The notes under the pieces: generated by a model | Told to the model about the DNA's origin: nothing | Databases searched by the model: none | The model's input: the letters and a program-made list of their open reading frames with translations, nothing else | Source of the DNA: Durusdinium trenchii | Taxonomy: Eukaryota; Sar; Dinophyceae; Suessiales; Symbiodiniaceae | Direction of reading: 5' to 3' | DNA length: 64,000 bases | NCBI GenBank assembly: GCA_963970005.1 | Contig: CAXAMN010022917.1 | Coordinates: forward strand, 1,599,744 to 1,663,743 | Shown: positions 12,347 to 26,337 of the stretch, piece by piece | Layout of the letters: every line of letters begins with the position of its first letter | How positions within the stretch are numbered: position 1 is the first letter of the stretch | Program-made: the position numbers and the translations under genes

Positions 12347-15300
12347 GAAATCGGAGTGAGCACTGATCAGAGAATCACTGGTACTATGACTATGATATTC
12401 TTCTTTCTTCTGATCCTGATTCAGATTCAGATTCAGCTTCTTCTTCTTCTCCTTCTTCTGCGTTTCACAGGTGCTGTGCGTTCCTCCTTAAAATATGTTA
12501 CCTGTTACAGTATCTGACTTCTAAGACCTATCTGCATTAATGACTCCTTGTGAGCACCCAAAACCATCCCAAAACCTTGCTCACAGAGGAAAAAAACTCA
12601 TCTGATTGGGTTGGTCCTTGTAGATCTGCGGCAGCTTTGAGGAGAAGTATTGGCGCTGTCCCTCAGCTCTTGCTTTGCTGCCAACCAAGAGAGGTTAAGT
12701 GACCTTATAGGACCTAATTGGGGTACCTATGGGATAGTCTATGGGGTTCTTCAACCTCTCTTGGAAGCTGTCTTACGTCTTACTGGCTGCATTTAGAAGC
12801 CGAAGGCGTGAGCCAAGCTACTTCCAAGTCTCCCTTCAGCTCGGCTGGCATGCGGACTTCCAGAGGACAGGCTTTCACCTCCACTCTCGAGTGTTGGTTG
12901 GAGGAAAACTGCTGAAAACCCACAATGTCCATCCACACCAGGCAAGTCAAAAAAAATCCAACATCTCCTCCTATCCGGATGGCTGGTGGGTTGGGTTGCT
13001 CGCCTTTCGAGTGAACTCAACACATCAACTAACTCCAAGGCCTCCAATTTCTTCCGCTCACCTTCGACGTCAATATCTTTGTTGCCTTAAAGGCATCCGC
13101 GAGCGAAGCCCCAGGTGGGTGGACTGCTATGGTGTGTATGTGTGTGTGTGTGTCGTGGAACGCGGATTTCCGGAACCCCACCCCCCATGGTGGGTCAAAA
13201 CCTTGTTGTGGGCTGTTCATCCACCACGCTGTGGGATGTTGAATCATTTTGACCCACTGCCATATGTCCAGACTGTCCAGGTATGTGTTCCTTCTCGCTT
13301 CCAGAACAACGGTTGGTCTGACACCCCTTCATCTCCCTGCACACCTCCTCTGTTGTGAAGTTCACATGTCTTTTTGAGACCAAAGCTGCCATACAATACA
13401 TAGGGACAGTCCGCCAAGCCATCAGCACATCGCACGATCCGAGCCCTTGGATGCGGAGTATCAGCACATCGCACATGAATGGACGTGAATAGATGCTGCT
13501 GGGGTGTCGGTGTCTGCGGGGGAAGGCGTGGCCGTGTCTAACTCTGTCGCTGTCCCTTGTCAAAAGGAGAACCATTGTGCTCATTGTGCTTACATTAATT
13601 ATATACTTATATAATCTTATTTACATATAGTCACTCTTCGTTGAAATGCATGCATCCTCCACAACCTTGAAGACGTTGGCTCCCTTCGCGGGCCATTTCC
13701 TCCCCCTGCACCCAGCCACTGACGACTCTTCCGCGGTCGCAGCCCAGCGCCCAGCGCCACCGCTGCCGGCACGGCCACCGAACGGAGGCGGCTGTGGGAC
13801 TCGCCCGAGCGCTGTGCGGAGGCAGAGCGGGCAGAGCGGTGGAGCTGAGGACCTGAGTGGCTCAAAGAAAAGGGGTCTCGCATGTGGATGGCATGACGCG
13901 TTTGATGTGTTCAGTGGCAATCTCTATGCTTCAAAGCTTCACATGTTGAAGGATTTGACTTCCAAAGATTCGAGCCCTGATCATTTGGTGCATCGCAAAG
14001 AGTCACTTCATGCCATTTCATGCCCCCTTGCCACTTGAAGCGCCCAGTCACGCCCAGATGGGCTTGAGCTGGCACCGCTGAGGACGCCAGTGGGTCCAAC
14101 GACAAAACACCTGGAAACGGCGTGAGTCCTGACCTACCCGCCATGTACTTGGCCTCACAAAGCCCGTCAAGTAGGGAAAAGGGGGACTTAAGACTTGAGG
14201 ATCACTGGCCAAACGGGTTTGAACATAATGTGTTCAGCCACAATCTGGGAAAGAACAATGCCTGCAAGTGTCGCAAGTCACGTCCATGGGTCAAGTTCTT
14301 TATCATCCACTCGCCTGCTGCTTCCATACACTGCGCATGCAGACACTGCCTGAGTGCCAGAAAACGTGCCATAAGCGTCAGACGTGTCCTTGCCTAGACA
14401 ACCTTGGTGTCATAAAGCTGGACGAACCTTCGGCTATTGGACGAACACGGCTCGGTTCAATTTCGAGTGCTCGTTTTCAGACCGTGCCAGTCCGTGGTGA
14501 TTCACAAACCGGTACGCGGCACCATCGCGTGCGGAGGTCTCCCCATGTGCAGTCGTGGCGCAGCAGCAGCCATAGCCCGCTTGCCGTCCATTGCGCCAAA
14601 GTGAAGCAAGCAACGGTTCAACTGAAGCAACTCATGATCCACAAAAGCAACAGGTAGCGAAATAGTCTGGTACAGTACAGTCTGGTGCTGCAACAAAGGA
14701 AAATGCTTGCCGAACAAATACAAAAAATAACAAGGATTATGAAAAATGACAAAACGAAAAGAGTTCCTGCTTTCACCGGTCCAGGGGAAACAAAGAATGG
14801 CTTCTATGCATCCTGAACTCTAGGACTGGCACGAGATCTTTGCTGGTCTTACACCTTGCAGACAGCAAAGACAATTGAGGGAACTTCTGAGCCTAGCAGC
14901 AGCATGAGACAACTACTTTAACTTCAGGATTACGCCAACACGTCAAAACAAATGTGTGTCTTTGCCATTGAGAACAAGCCAAGCAACAAACTCTAGCAAG
15001 CCCAGCACTTTTCTCGGTGTTCTCCACTGGTTGTCAAAGCGAAACCACAATCTTCCACGTTAGCCTCGCCTCGCTCGGTTCGATTGTCCGTTTTGAAGTC
15101 ACTCCTTTGTGTAAGATTCCCACGGAGCTTCCGATTGTTCCCATACGCCCTCACGCAAGACCTCGCAGGGTTTAGCAAGAAAGGCGCAGTGAGATATCCC
15201 TGTGCCCCTCTTTGGGCGATGCGGCAATCCCCTTTTGGCTGTTCACTGTTGAATGCACTGCATTTATTTACTGCATACAATACAACAAAATCAACAAACA

Positions 15301-15609
15301 GATTTGTTCTGAGGCAGTTTTATATACATTTGATGTGCAGAACTAGTAACTAGAGCGCAAAACACATCCCAATGCTTGGGAGCTCCTTTCTGCCCCTGGA
15401 AAAAACAAGTCCTCATCCAGAAAAATTGCTCTCCAAACAAATTCTAAGTTTAAAAAAATAAATAGAACAAACGGGAAGATTTCAAAGAACGGTGGGGCCT
15501 GTGTCGTCTGGATCCGTCCGACCGTCGACCGGCCGCCCGGCCTTGTCCGCCGCTAAGTCCTGGAGACACTGAGAACGTGGCGAGGCAGCGGATGATCTGC
15601 AGATTAGCT

Positions 15610-15775
15610 AGAAGCTACTAGTAGCAAGTGCATCGCTACTAGTAGCCGGAAGCTACTAGTAGCAAGTGCATCGCTACTAGCAGCCGGAAGCTACTAGTAA
15701 CAAGGGCATCGCTACTAGTAACAAGGGCATCGCTACTAGTAAGTAACAAGAAGCTACGTACTAGTAACTAGGCTA
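15610..15775. repeat. CTACTAGTAG-family repeat cluster
   Basis: This is the most regular copy in the window: 'gaagctactagtagcaag' and 'tgcatcgctactagta' alternate several times. The palindromic core CTACTAGTAG is intact more than once. A TATA dinucleotide run follows at 15780-15800. No flanking direct repeat is seen. Confidence 0.85.
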
Positions 15776-16958
15776 TATAATGCTATATATATATATACTG
15801 TAAGTGTTCAGAGTCGATGGCACTGGCACCCCTAGTGATTTTTTTGAGATGGGGATCCAATGGGATCCATCTAAACCACCCAACTTGGGGATTGTGCCAT
15901 CTACTCTCCACCTGTGGATTACACAGATCAAACCACTGGAGAGATGGGGACCGTCCCATGTCTAGGTGAATGACCAGCAGTGTGAACATGGCCATGACGG
16001 AATCATTATCGATGATTACATCCATTCTTGTCTAAAAGATCTTGCCTGTATGGATGTGCAATATGTTTTGTTCACTCATTCTGAAAAGATGTTGCATGTT
16101 TATCAGGAATTTGCTGCACGACCACGAACAAGTGCATCGAGTTGGAGAGTTCTCCTACGACGGGGCTTGAACACCTGTGAAATATGTGCAACCCTAAGGC
16201 CCTACGGCCCTACGCGTGAAACCACTCGAAGTTAGATTTGATGCAAAATCAACAACTCTCAACAGACCAGACCAGACAAATAGGTTCCCCATGACTCCAC
16301 AAGTGATGCTTGATGGACTCGAAAGCGTGATGTGATGCAATAGGCTCCCGGACACGAAAGAGGGCCTTGCACGTCGTGAGTTCTTCTTGTGCATGTTGCA
16401 CCGCCTCATCAGTTCTTCGTTGATGTTCAACATGCAAAGCATTTAGAATTTATAAAGTTCCATCTGAATTTAATCTTCCGGATGTGGGGAAAATGATGAA
16501 AACGATGGAATGTGTGAGAGGCTCTTCCTTGGTGGTGACCTTAGGACCTTAGGACCTTAGGTAGATTTATGACGGTTGCAAATTGACCCTTTTCGGTTAT
16601 GTTCCAAGCACCGAACAACCGAACAACCATTCAGGTTCATCTTTTCAGCAGGAAGGAGCCTGAATTTGGCCACGTCCACATGCAAGGGTTCTCCGATGTA
16701 AAAAAAAAGTAGTAGTTTCTGGGATAAAGAAAGATCAGCAGCCCAACAAGCAAAGCAGGTGCTGTTCCACGTGCGCTGTGCGTCAAACCCCCAAAGGGCC
16801 ATCCAAACGGGCCTCTTTGATGGACAGTGCCACCGCGTGGTACCAGGCCTTGAGACCACGGCCTGATGGAGACGAAAACGGAGATGACAAAGGACAACAC
16901 GAGTATTGAACTTGTAGAAAAAAGGAAACCAGTGCCTTGTTCCTTTTTCAGCGAAAGA

Positions 16959-17006
<48 letters not shown>
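16959..17006. repeat. (ACT)n trinucleotide microsatellite
   Basis: Sixteen uninterrupted ACT/TAC units occur here. On the minus strand the run would read as poly-valine and artificially extends an open frame (16557-17138), which I do not accept as a gene. Confidence 0.97.
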
Positions 17007-18639
17007 AGTTCTATTATTGAACAATGGAAGTGTGTGGAATGTGTTTTTTGCCACCACATATTTGGCCTCATAAAGGGTGGTGCCTGAAGATAGATACATA
17101 ATGAATGACAACGATAAAATGGCAGAGATCACACCCACTCTGTGTTCAGGTTCCCTCCTGCACGTTCATGTTCACCTCAAAACCATGTCCGGGCACCCTG
17201 TACGGCCAGCGGCGTCTGATCCATAACACTAGCAACCCCTGTATCACCACAGCATACGTTTCAAGCTCGGTCCTGACAACCAAGATCAGCAAAGTATGGG
17301 GCACGTCACCGTGCATGTTTGAATTCCATATAATTCTTTAATGTAGAATGTAGAGTCTTAATTAATAGCCCCCCCGGACACTTAGGCCCTGACGAAGGCG
17401 TCGGAAGTCTTGCCGCAGCACATGGGTCCTGCAATAGCACTCACAGGAGTTGGTCAACCGCATGTGTGCTATCGATGTAGTGCAGTTGTGGGCATGGAAG
17501 GGAATGTGGTTCTTGAGTCTTGACCCACTTGTAGTTGTTTCGCCGACCAGATGTCAAGGTCTGTGAAATGTTCGATGAATTTAGATGCATCCCCAGCGAG
17601 ACAGCTCATACGTCTCGAACTGGAGACTTGATTGTCGCAAAAATATTCGCTTGGAAGAGTCTTCCTGAGCTTTCTTGTCGCCAGGCCAGATGGATGATTG
17701 GAAGGCTTAACGTAGAACTCATGGCTGGTGATGTTTTAAAGGATTCTGAAGGACACATCCTGAGCTTGGACGTTGCCAGCATCAGCCACCACCATCCTTA
17801 GTGCTTACACATTGCCATGCAAACAGCACACTGTAAGCCACTAAAAAGCATCCTCTCAAAACTCAAACTTTTGCCTCCAATTCAGTGATCTCCGCAACTT
17901 ACTAGACTATACCTGGATAATCCAACTAGAGGGAACGTACACTGAAACCCACTGATTGTGGGCATGCCGATCCTGAGTTATACCTAGATCGATGTGCCTG
18001 CATAGACCCATCAGCCCAAGCCATTGCAGCTGCTTCAGCTGGACAAAACATGACAAAACAGGCTTCTGGGATCCTGGCTCAAGGGATGCACTTGGGAGCG
18101 CAACCGCTTGGTGCGCCACACACTCCAAGACCACCTGGCGAGGTTCCAAAGCGAGGTAAGCCAGCAAATCCAAAAGCGACTTGACGATCTGTGACCTTGC
18201 TCTGGCTTCGCAAGCACTCCACCGCGCCACATGTCGCTTCCGCCCTTCAGCCAAGGTACTGCAGAAGGGGCAGTGCTTTGAGCGCTTCTGAGTTGCTCAG
18301 CCTCGTGGAGTCACGAATGGGTCCACAACCAACGACTCCATAGTCCAACAAGGCCCTCTTTGAGAGCAGATTGAGCTTGAGACCGGAGCAGAACGGCCAG
18401 TTTCCTCGGAAGGTGCAAAACACAACTGCAACTTTGTGGGATGAACAATCACCCGAACTCCAACAGGCATGGAAGTGAACAAAGACGCAATAATCATAGA
18501 GCAAAAAAGTCCTCCCAGGGGCCATCCGCTTCTATGTCGGAACCAAGAGACGTCTGACATGACTTGACAATCAAAGTCTTCGCAAATGTCAATGGTCAAG
18601 GATCTATGATCATCGTCCTGATCCTATTGCCACAAGAAG

Positions 18640-18735
18640 CTACGAACGTAACAAAGGGCATCGCTACGAACGGAGCCTTACTACAAGCTGCAAGAAGCTA
18701 CTAGGAACCCGGGCATCGCTACAAACGGAGCAAGG
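18640..18735. repeat. CTACTAGTAG-family repeat cluster, diverged
   Basis: The units are 'aagaagctacgaacgtaac', 'gggcatcgctacgaacgg' and 'aagaagctactaggaac'. They match the family seen elsewhere but many CTAG cores have changed to CTACGA. This is either an older copy or a distinct subfamily. Confidence 0.65.
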
Positions 18736-20621
18736 ACGCTACTTGTCAATGCTCTACGGGTTCTGATTGGTCTATGTTGTCGCTTCGCTTCCCTTCGCTA
18801 AGTGGCGACCATCGCTTCATCTTTGGGCAAAGCATCCTGACACAGAGCCGATGAGCACTGCGGAAACTGCCGAGGAAGAGACTGTCAATTGCAAACAAGT
18901 TTTATAATCAGTTCAGTGTAAAATAGTTTGCAATTATGTCTACTTTTCTAGGTTTACAGTGATATGATCGCAACATAGTCCAAACCGAGCAGATCATGTG
19001 CACAGGTCGACACTGATCGAAGTCTCTTTGGCACAGGTCCAAGTGCCAGACCGTGGAGGGGTCACTATGGAAATGACCTAACAGGCGAGCTCAGCTTAAC
19101 ATGAATCACACATACAAAATCAGCCTCGCTTCCCGATATTCAAAGCTCATCTCCCCGGTCATCGTACTGATTGTCACGTACTGTGGATGATGCTGTTTTT
19201 TTCACCACATTTACACTGGAATTGTCTATCGTCAGAATCCTGTATCTCTATCCCTCTCTATCCCTATTCCGTCGCACATTTCGGCACCAGACTGACAGTC
19301 TTGGAACGTGGAACATCTGTCTATCACAGAATGAGGAGTTGATAATCAAGGCTGCAAAGCCAGAATCATGGTGTTGGCCGCATCAGCAATTGGGAAGTGC
19401 GTCAAACATTGAGAGGTACCCGCAAGAATACCGTGCTACCTGATCTGAAACATGATGGATTCTGTGTTCAATTAGTGATTGGATGTATATAATTGTTGGA
19501 TTGAAGTGAGAGGAAAGAAGCACTCGTCACCTGTCGGACTTGTCTCTTGCATGTGGAAATCTATTCTTGAACATGAGCTTCAAAGGCTCTGCAAGTCACC
19601 TGTAGCCACCTGTAGTGACCCCCAAAACAGACACTGGAAGAGACTCTTCTGACTCTTCCTCCTCTCTTTTCAGCAGTCTTGAAAGAGACTCTTCCTACCA
19701 GTCTCCATTGCGGGGACCGCGACTTTTTTGAGCACCCAAAAACACCCGTGTTGAGCCCAAAAACCATCCCGGACGCCGAACAAAACGGAAACCGCGGGAT
19801 CGTCCGCAGAGTCTCCGAGCCGACACGGTCTCATCTGCGCTGACCTCGGCGGTTCGAACTCCTCACTTTCGCTGGGTGAACTCCCATAATCGCCCGTGGA
19901 TCACTTGGTTTTGGTATGGTTTGGTCACTTACACAAACTCGCATGGATCCCCCTTGAAATCTGTTTTCTTAGTACGTTCTGTTTCTGTTGTGCCATCGAA
20001 AGCCACAATGTTTGTGTGAGCACGATTCCTCTGCCCAAAGGTGAACACAAAATGAATCAAGGTGATTCGAGTGGCGGGATCCATCTTGATCCAATCTTGC
20101 CATAAACTCGTTATAAACAAACACAATGCGTGTATAACTGTATTAGAAAGTGCATTGAAGTTCGGACAACGTCGTAGACGCTTTTAAAGTATTTGCGGCA
20201 TTCCAAATTTGTTCACTTTGTAAAGTAAAAACAAGTTGAACGAAGTCCGCATCAGTGCGTTTCGTGCTTCGTCACTCGGGTGTTCTCACTAACTCAGGCT
20301 CTTGCCTCATCACTCATCCTCAAGTCGCTTGTGTGGCTGCCACCACGCGACTTGGCACTGTGCCTTCAACATCGCATCCACTCGAACCCAAACTTGGGAA
20401 AAAAAAATATACCAGAGTAGACCCCAAACAGAGCAATGTTCAAAAATGAGATCTCCGAACAATATGGCCAGCAGTATTTCCTAGAGGAAGAAAACTGTAG
20501 TCCACCATGTAGACGCACATACAAGATTCAAAGGGAAAGCATTAAAATTCTGTCTTTCATTGACTTTACAATGGGACGGTGTACAAGGGCTAAAACATGA
20601 AATTTAATGATCCAGGTTGTG

Positions 20622-21530
20622 ACTCAGAGCATCCAGAGCTTACTGGGAGACAAGTGGGAGACAAGTGTNNNNNNNNNNACTCAGAGCATCCAGAGCTTAC
20701 TGGGAGACAAGTGGGAGACAAGTGTGAAATCATGCGGCCAGAGCACTCAGAGCATCCAGAGCTTACTGGGAGACAAGTGGGAGACAAATGGGAGACAAGT
20801 GTGAAATCATGCGGCCAGAGCACTCAGAGACAAATGGGAGACAAATGGCAGACAAGTGTGAAATCATGCGGCCAGAGCACTAGAGCATCTAGGGCCTACT
20901 GGGAGACAAGTGGGAGGCAAGTCTGAAATCATGCGGCCAGAGCACTCAGAGCATCCAGAGCTTACTGGGAGACAAGTGGGAGACAAATGGGAGACAAATG
21001 GAAGACAAGTATGAAATCAAAAGGCCAGAGCACTGAGAGCATCCAGAGATTACTGGGAGACAAGTGGGAGACAAATGGCAGACAAGTGTGAAATCATGCG
21101 GCCAAAGCACTAGAGCATCCAGAGCTTACTGGGAGACAAGTGGGAGACAAGTGTGAAATCATGCGGCCAGAGCACTCAGAGCATCCAGAGCTTACTGGGG
21201 GACAAGTGGGAGACAAATGGGAGACAAGTGTGAAATCATGCGGCCAAGCTCAGAGCACGCAGAGCTTACTGGGAGACCAGTGGGAGACAAGCCTGAAATC
21301 ATGCGGCCAAAGCACTGAGAGCATCGAGAGCTTACTGGGAGACAACTGGGAGACAAGTGGGAGACAAATGGGAGACAAATGGGAGACAAGTATAAAATCA
21401 TGCGGCCAGAGCACTGAGAGCATCCAGAGCTTACTGGGAGACAAGTAGGAGACATGTGGGAGACAAGGGTGAAATCATGCGGCCAGGAACACAAGCCCGG
21501 AGACAAACTCAAAATCATCCGGCCCGAGCA
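20622..21530. repeat. Minisatellite of 66-80 bp units with an internal sub-repeat
   Basis: About a dozen units read 'actcagagcatccagagc', 'ttactgggagacaagt', 'gtgaaatcatgcggccagag'. The 11-mer gggagacaagt is repeated one to four times inside each unit, so unit length varies. The array contains a gap of 10 Ns at 20669-20678, so its true length is unknown. The open frames across it, on both strands, follow from unit length and composition and are not evidence of a protein. Confidence 0.95.
20669..20678. other. Assembly gap (10 N)
   Basis: Ten consecutive Ns lie inside the minisatellite array. The run is probably a nominal gap where the assembler could not span repeats, so the distance across it should not be trusted. 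Confidence 0.99.
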
Positions 21531-24500
21531 TGCACCCCTTTAAAAGGAGTAAGAACCCCTCACAGGTAAACCTGTTTGGGGAAATATATATATATTTTAT
21601 ATATATAGCCAAATCTAAATTTTAGATGTTTATTCTTGGCATGGGCTCACGATGACCAGGGACGTGAGGAAAATTGCTGCCACACAAAGAGACCATGACA
21701 AGTAATTACACGCAAGTTGTCAGTTGCCCTTCCTGCAAATGATGGTCCGAAGGAGGCGAAAGGGATGGGTACGGACACACTTCTTGTCGCCAAGAACCTG
21801 TTGTCCTGTGACCTTGTGCCTCAAAGCCAGACTGTTGATGTTCTTCAGCAAAACACACAATGACCCAACAGTTGATGTGTTTTTCCTTGGGTCGCTTCAT
21901 CCCAAGCATCAACCACCCCGAGTGAATTCGAGTCGACCCCTCGTCGATCACTGCCGCGCCTGGCCCCAAACGTGCAGGGGGGCGAGTCCCACGTCTCCAG
22001 GGGCATCGGTCCCTTGGTCGGCCCAGAGAGTCCATCGCGGCTTTCCTTCCCAAAAAAGGGGGAGTGGCCTGACTTCCTGGAAAGCAATGACGCATCTATG
22101 ACAGGTATACATTCTTGTATATACAGTATGGTGCGAAGCCACCTATAATATATTATAATATCATGATTGCCACAAAATCCGGGCGTGCCTACCACCATGT
22201 CCAAAGCGTGGCGCGAAGTCTGCACATCGAAATAGAACGGCTCCGATCTCCTGCGCCTGCCACGAGAAGGCGACTTTGGACCACCAATACGCGAGGCTTC
22301 GCTTGCGCCTGCTGCGAAAAGTGATCTCCAAGTCCGAAAGTGCGCACGGCGCGAGAGCGCAGTCAAGGAGCGCCAGCAGTTCTATTGGCGATAGCCCCGT
22401 CGAGTGATCTTCATCAACCCGCGACCATGAGCTCACTGAAGCGGAGTCGTTTCCCGGTGCAGTGGAATTGGCCGCCTGGCTCCGCAGAGCTGCAGGGGGC
22501 AGCTTTGCAGTGCAGCTGGTGCCTCTTCAGCCGAGGGTCTGGAGAGCTGGTGCAGCTCGTGCTTCATCTTCCTGCGACTCCTGGCCTTGTCCTCCTCTGC
22601 TGTCTCTTGCCGTCCTTATTGGGTAGCTTCTTCTTGGCTCAGAGTCAGCCTTTCTCCAGGTGCCGGGCGGGCGCGCCGCTAGCCTGAGTAGCCATGAACT
22701 AGTACGCGCCCGGGCCCTGAAACCGAAACCGATCTAACTTCTCGACCTGGCGGTGCTCGAGAAGGCTTTTCGCCAAAATGGCGTCGAACGCTCGTTCCAA
22801 ATGTAAACAAACAATTCGAGCTCGACATATGTCAGTGAAGTGCCCCGTTTGTTCCAAACCCACCTTACTGAAAACAAATGACCAATAACAATAATGTAAC
22901 AATAATAGTAATATATAACAGTAATGAAACTAATAAGAATTGTAATACTTATACTAATTAATAACAGTAATAATTAATGATAATCATAATAAGAATATAT
23001 ACACATGGGAAACCAAAAAAGCTCACCTGGAAATCTGCAATTGCGAGGTTTGGCCATGTGGGCGGAGCAAACCGTTCAGTCATCTCAACACCAAGTCAAT
23101 TGGTCTTCTTCTTATCACCTTCACCAATTTGAAGGAGGACTCATGGCTGTCATGGCTGATCACTTGGGGAGAGCACCAAGTAAAAAAAACAGACCATCTC
23201 GCTCTGCCTGACTCTGCCAGGGGCGTTCCGCCCGGCTCGGGTGGTCCGCACCGAGACCGAGAGGTTTGGGAGGGTCTCGCCACTGAGATCCGTCGCGCGA
23301 CACTTGATCCTGGCGCAGAGAAGGCGGGAAAAGGCCGGGCCCAGGTGAGCTCTTGGGCCTTCACAACCAGAGCCCCGGGGACGAATTCTCTTGTAGAAGA
23401 GGTATAGTATAGAAATGCATGAGTTAAAAACTGCATGCGTCAATCCCATGGTTCTATGAACCCCAATCCCATGGCAGTCATCTACTGCATTCTACTACTC
23501 ATGTACCTCTAGATGCTGAATGCCATCATTGGTGTGGTCAACCTGCCTGCCTTTGTCTCCAGAGTTTGAAGATCTGACTTTGCGCCACTCGCCCGTGAGC
23601 GACGGATTTCCTCCCCAACAAACAGGTTGTGGGGTGATACCTTGTGACCTTGAGTTGTTAAAATCAAGGGTTCCTTGAAGCAAAGTAGAATCATCTGGTC
23701 CCTATTCCCACAACCATTTAGCAACAAAAAAAACTCGGACTTTGACACACACCGAAACACTGGGGGACAACCTTCTTCCTCTCTCACCGTGCGCTCCTGC
23801 GTGCGCGGGCATGAGTGAACCAATGGACCAGGCTGTCGTGAGCCCGGGCCCATCGGGAGGCAGAGATCACGGCCTTCACGTCTGAAGGCCAAAGAATCAT
23901 TTCACGTCTTTGACTTACTGTTGATCAATCAAATTGTTTCCCAAAAAAACCGATGTGTGAACACATTGGAGATGTTTGGAGATCTTTAGATTTGCTAAGC
24001 AACACCGATCGATCATGGAGAATTGATGTCTGTGGACGAAGAACGCTCATACATCTTGCACTAAGCAAAACACACTCCAGTACTTTTTGCATGCATCTAT
24101 GTGCATTCTTCAGCTTCAGGGGGCCTTGAAAAGGAATGCCTTTGTCTGTTCCGCTTGCATCTAGTAGTCTTGAACTTCTGTGCAAACATCTTCTAAGTTC
24201 AAGACCACGAGAGCCGTGGAAGCCCGCTGAATCTGATCCTGGCGCCGTCAGGTGCTCTTCCCATCCGTCACGGAAACGTCCGTCCATCGTCAGAGGTGTC
24301 TGAGTGGACACAAGAAGGTTGGTCCCGGATGGTCTCCCCACGTAAAGACTCCATAGCACCATTCTTTGCTTAGCGTTCTTAAAAGTCCAACTGTCGCAGT
24401 GTCCACCATCCGCGAAGTGTTAAGATCGGAGTCTCTGTACAAAATCCAAACAGTGCTGGTGATGTGATGAATCTTGTGCACCAAAGCCTGCCTCAGACTC

Positions 24501-26229
24501 AGACTCAACACAAGTATAGTTTCAATCTTAGCGACTTGACCATGTTGTCCCCGGGGACATCCCAAACAACCCGTCTCGGTCCACTCAGCGCCGGACAGCA
24601 CGCGCCGCGGAGTCCCGTGCACGGCGGTGCCAGAGCCAGAGTGCCTGGGTGATGACCTCCAGAGCTCGTTCGTCAATCAGAGAGATAGGACTTGGGAAGA
24701 TGTCTTCAAGTTGTTTTGAGGATTTAAGCGGGATTGTTCTTGGTGTTTCTCATATAGATTGTTCCAAGGAGCTTGTAGAGCGTCAGGATGGTAGGAGTTG
24801 AAGGAAGAAGAGGAGGCTGGATTAGTTTCACTGAAGTGGTCGTGCGGTTGTGCACCAGCTCAACCACCTTATAAACTATGTTATAGCATGTTATTGCTAT
24901 TTTCAGTGTCCACAGAAGCCGTCAACACCAGCGCAGGGTCGAGGTGTCTTGTCTTCTGAGGACCCAAGGGCTGCAGTTGGACTTGTCAAAAGGTGTAGGC
25001 TGTCCATGCGGCTCTCTGACATGCCTCGTCTTTCATGCTCCGAGCACTTTTTATCGTCACCCCGAGGACAATTTCCAACACTGTCTTCATCAACTCCATG
25101 CAATGTAGCATGGATCAGCCCAAGACTTCCTGGGTATGGTCAGCGAACATCCCTGAAAGAGGATTCTGTTCATTCTTGTTGGGGCTGAATATCCTTATTC
25201 TGATCCACACCTATGGCGCACGCATACGGAACAAAACCTCCAAGACGCCGGGGTCTTCCACACCTAGGACCTATGCCGCTTCCTTGTCACTTCATCGACA
25301 TGAGTGGCATCCGTTCACATCAGTTCAGTCACAATGTCTCTGGCTGCGGAGTCCTCATCCGACTGCTGCGTCCCCCGGCGAGTTTGTGTATCTCTCCTTT
25401 CGCCTCTTGCAGCCTTCGTCTCTGGCGCTTCTTCTGCTCCACCACCTGACGGCGAGGACGGGAGGGCCGTACAGCTCGGTCAGGCTCTGAGAGTGCAGCA
25501 GTAATGCAGGCTCAGTAGTGGGTGAAGCAAAGAGTGAAATCAGGGCTTTTACATGATTCACACAAAATTAATCAAAGTTATTACTTATAAGAGTTATAAA
25601 ATGTGCGGAAGGTTCAGCAAGAGTCCACAGAGTTTGAAGCCAAACCAAAAGGAAACAAAGATTTAAAGAAGACACACTCAAATCTTTGACTCTCCTTCAT
25701 GTATGGCCTGCACCCAGTACTTCCAGCACTGGCCCGAAGCACGGCGTTGCTGCCTGAAGAGATCCCACAAGGATCGCACTCCCCTGCGGGTCTTATGATG
25801 TCTTATTACGCAGGTCCAACTTGGAGATCGCTCCTTCACCTGTGAAAGTCACCGCGTTGCGGTGAACCGTGTCTCCCTTCGCATCCCCCAGTGCCGGCAT
25901 CCGCGTGGACCCGCGCCTCTTCTGCCACTGAGTAGGACCAGAGCCTTGACCTGTCGTTCCTCGAGGCGTCAGCGAGTCGTTCGGAGCCACTCGGACAAAC
26001 ACCAAACCACCCCACCTACCAGCAGCCAGCTACCACACACAGGTTCCCCCACCGACACGCCTCACACGCCTCGCGCTCGTCCTGTTCTTTCTCTGAGCTC
26101 CCTGCCCAAGGTTTTGAGCTCCCGCTGCCGGCGCTCCGTGATCAACTGCCCTAAGGGACTGTGCGCAGGTGGTCGGCACCGAGGAGCAAACAGTCTGGAG
26201 GATTCGAAAACATGGAGGACCCAGCTTTC

Positions 26230-26337
26230 TTGGAGCCTCCACTTGAAACATGGATGTTGAAGCCTCCACTCGAAACATGGATTTTGAAGCCTCCACTCGA
26301 AACATGGATTTTGAAGCCTCCACTCGAAACATGAAAC
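26230..26337. repeat. 27-bp minisatellite, four copies
   Basis: Four consecutive units of 'ttgaagcctccactcgaaac' plus 'atggatt' occur here, the first and last with a few changes. The unit is a multiple of three, so all frames stay open on both strands, giving apparent peptide repeats that need not be translated. Confidence 0.9.

Larger units (their letters stand above)
12347..20621. other. Intergenic, no gene recognised
   Basis: I could not join exons into a recognisable gene here. Contents seen: a CTT/ATTCAG-rich microsatellite near 12410-12465, a TG run near 13133-13152, CTACTAGTAG-family clusters at about 15610-15775 and 18640-18735, and an (ACT)n run at 16959-17006. A few minus-strand stretches read smoothly without stops, for example 16249-16437 and 17907-18254. 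They show no domain I can name. Confidence 0.45.

Noticed and set aside
13646..14038. 130-codon plus-strand frame
   Set aside because: GC-rich composition keeps frames open on both strands here. There is no motif, and its orientation is opposite to all recognised genes.
16557..17138. 193-codon minus-strand open frame with a poly-valine run
   Set aside because: The run is the (ACT)n microsatellite. The flanks share no character with a protein family and the repeat alone keeps the frame open.
20622..21530. CRISPR-like look of regularly repeated units
   Set aside because: Units are contiguous and differ by internal repeat number, with no unique spacers. The genome is eukaryotic; this is a minisatellite.
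21706..22366. Overlapping long frames on both strands
   Set aside because: They overlap each other, have no recognisable domain and cross AT-rich dinucleotide sequence.
22880..23000. AT-rich block as organellar DNA insertion
   Set aside because: It is simple ATAATAGTAA-type sequence with no recognisable mitochondrial or plastid gene piece.
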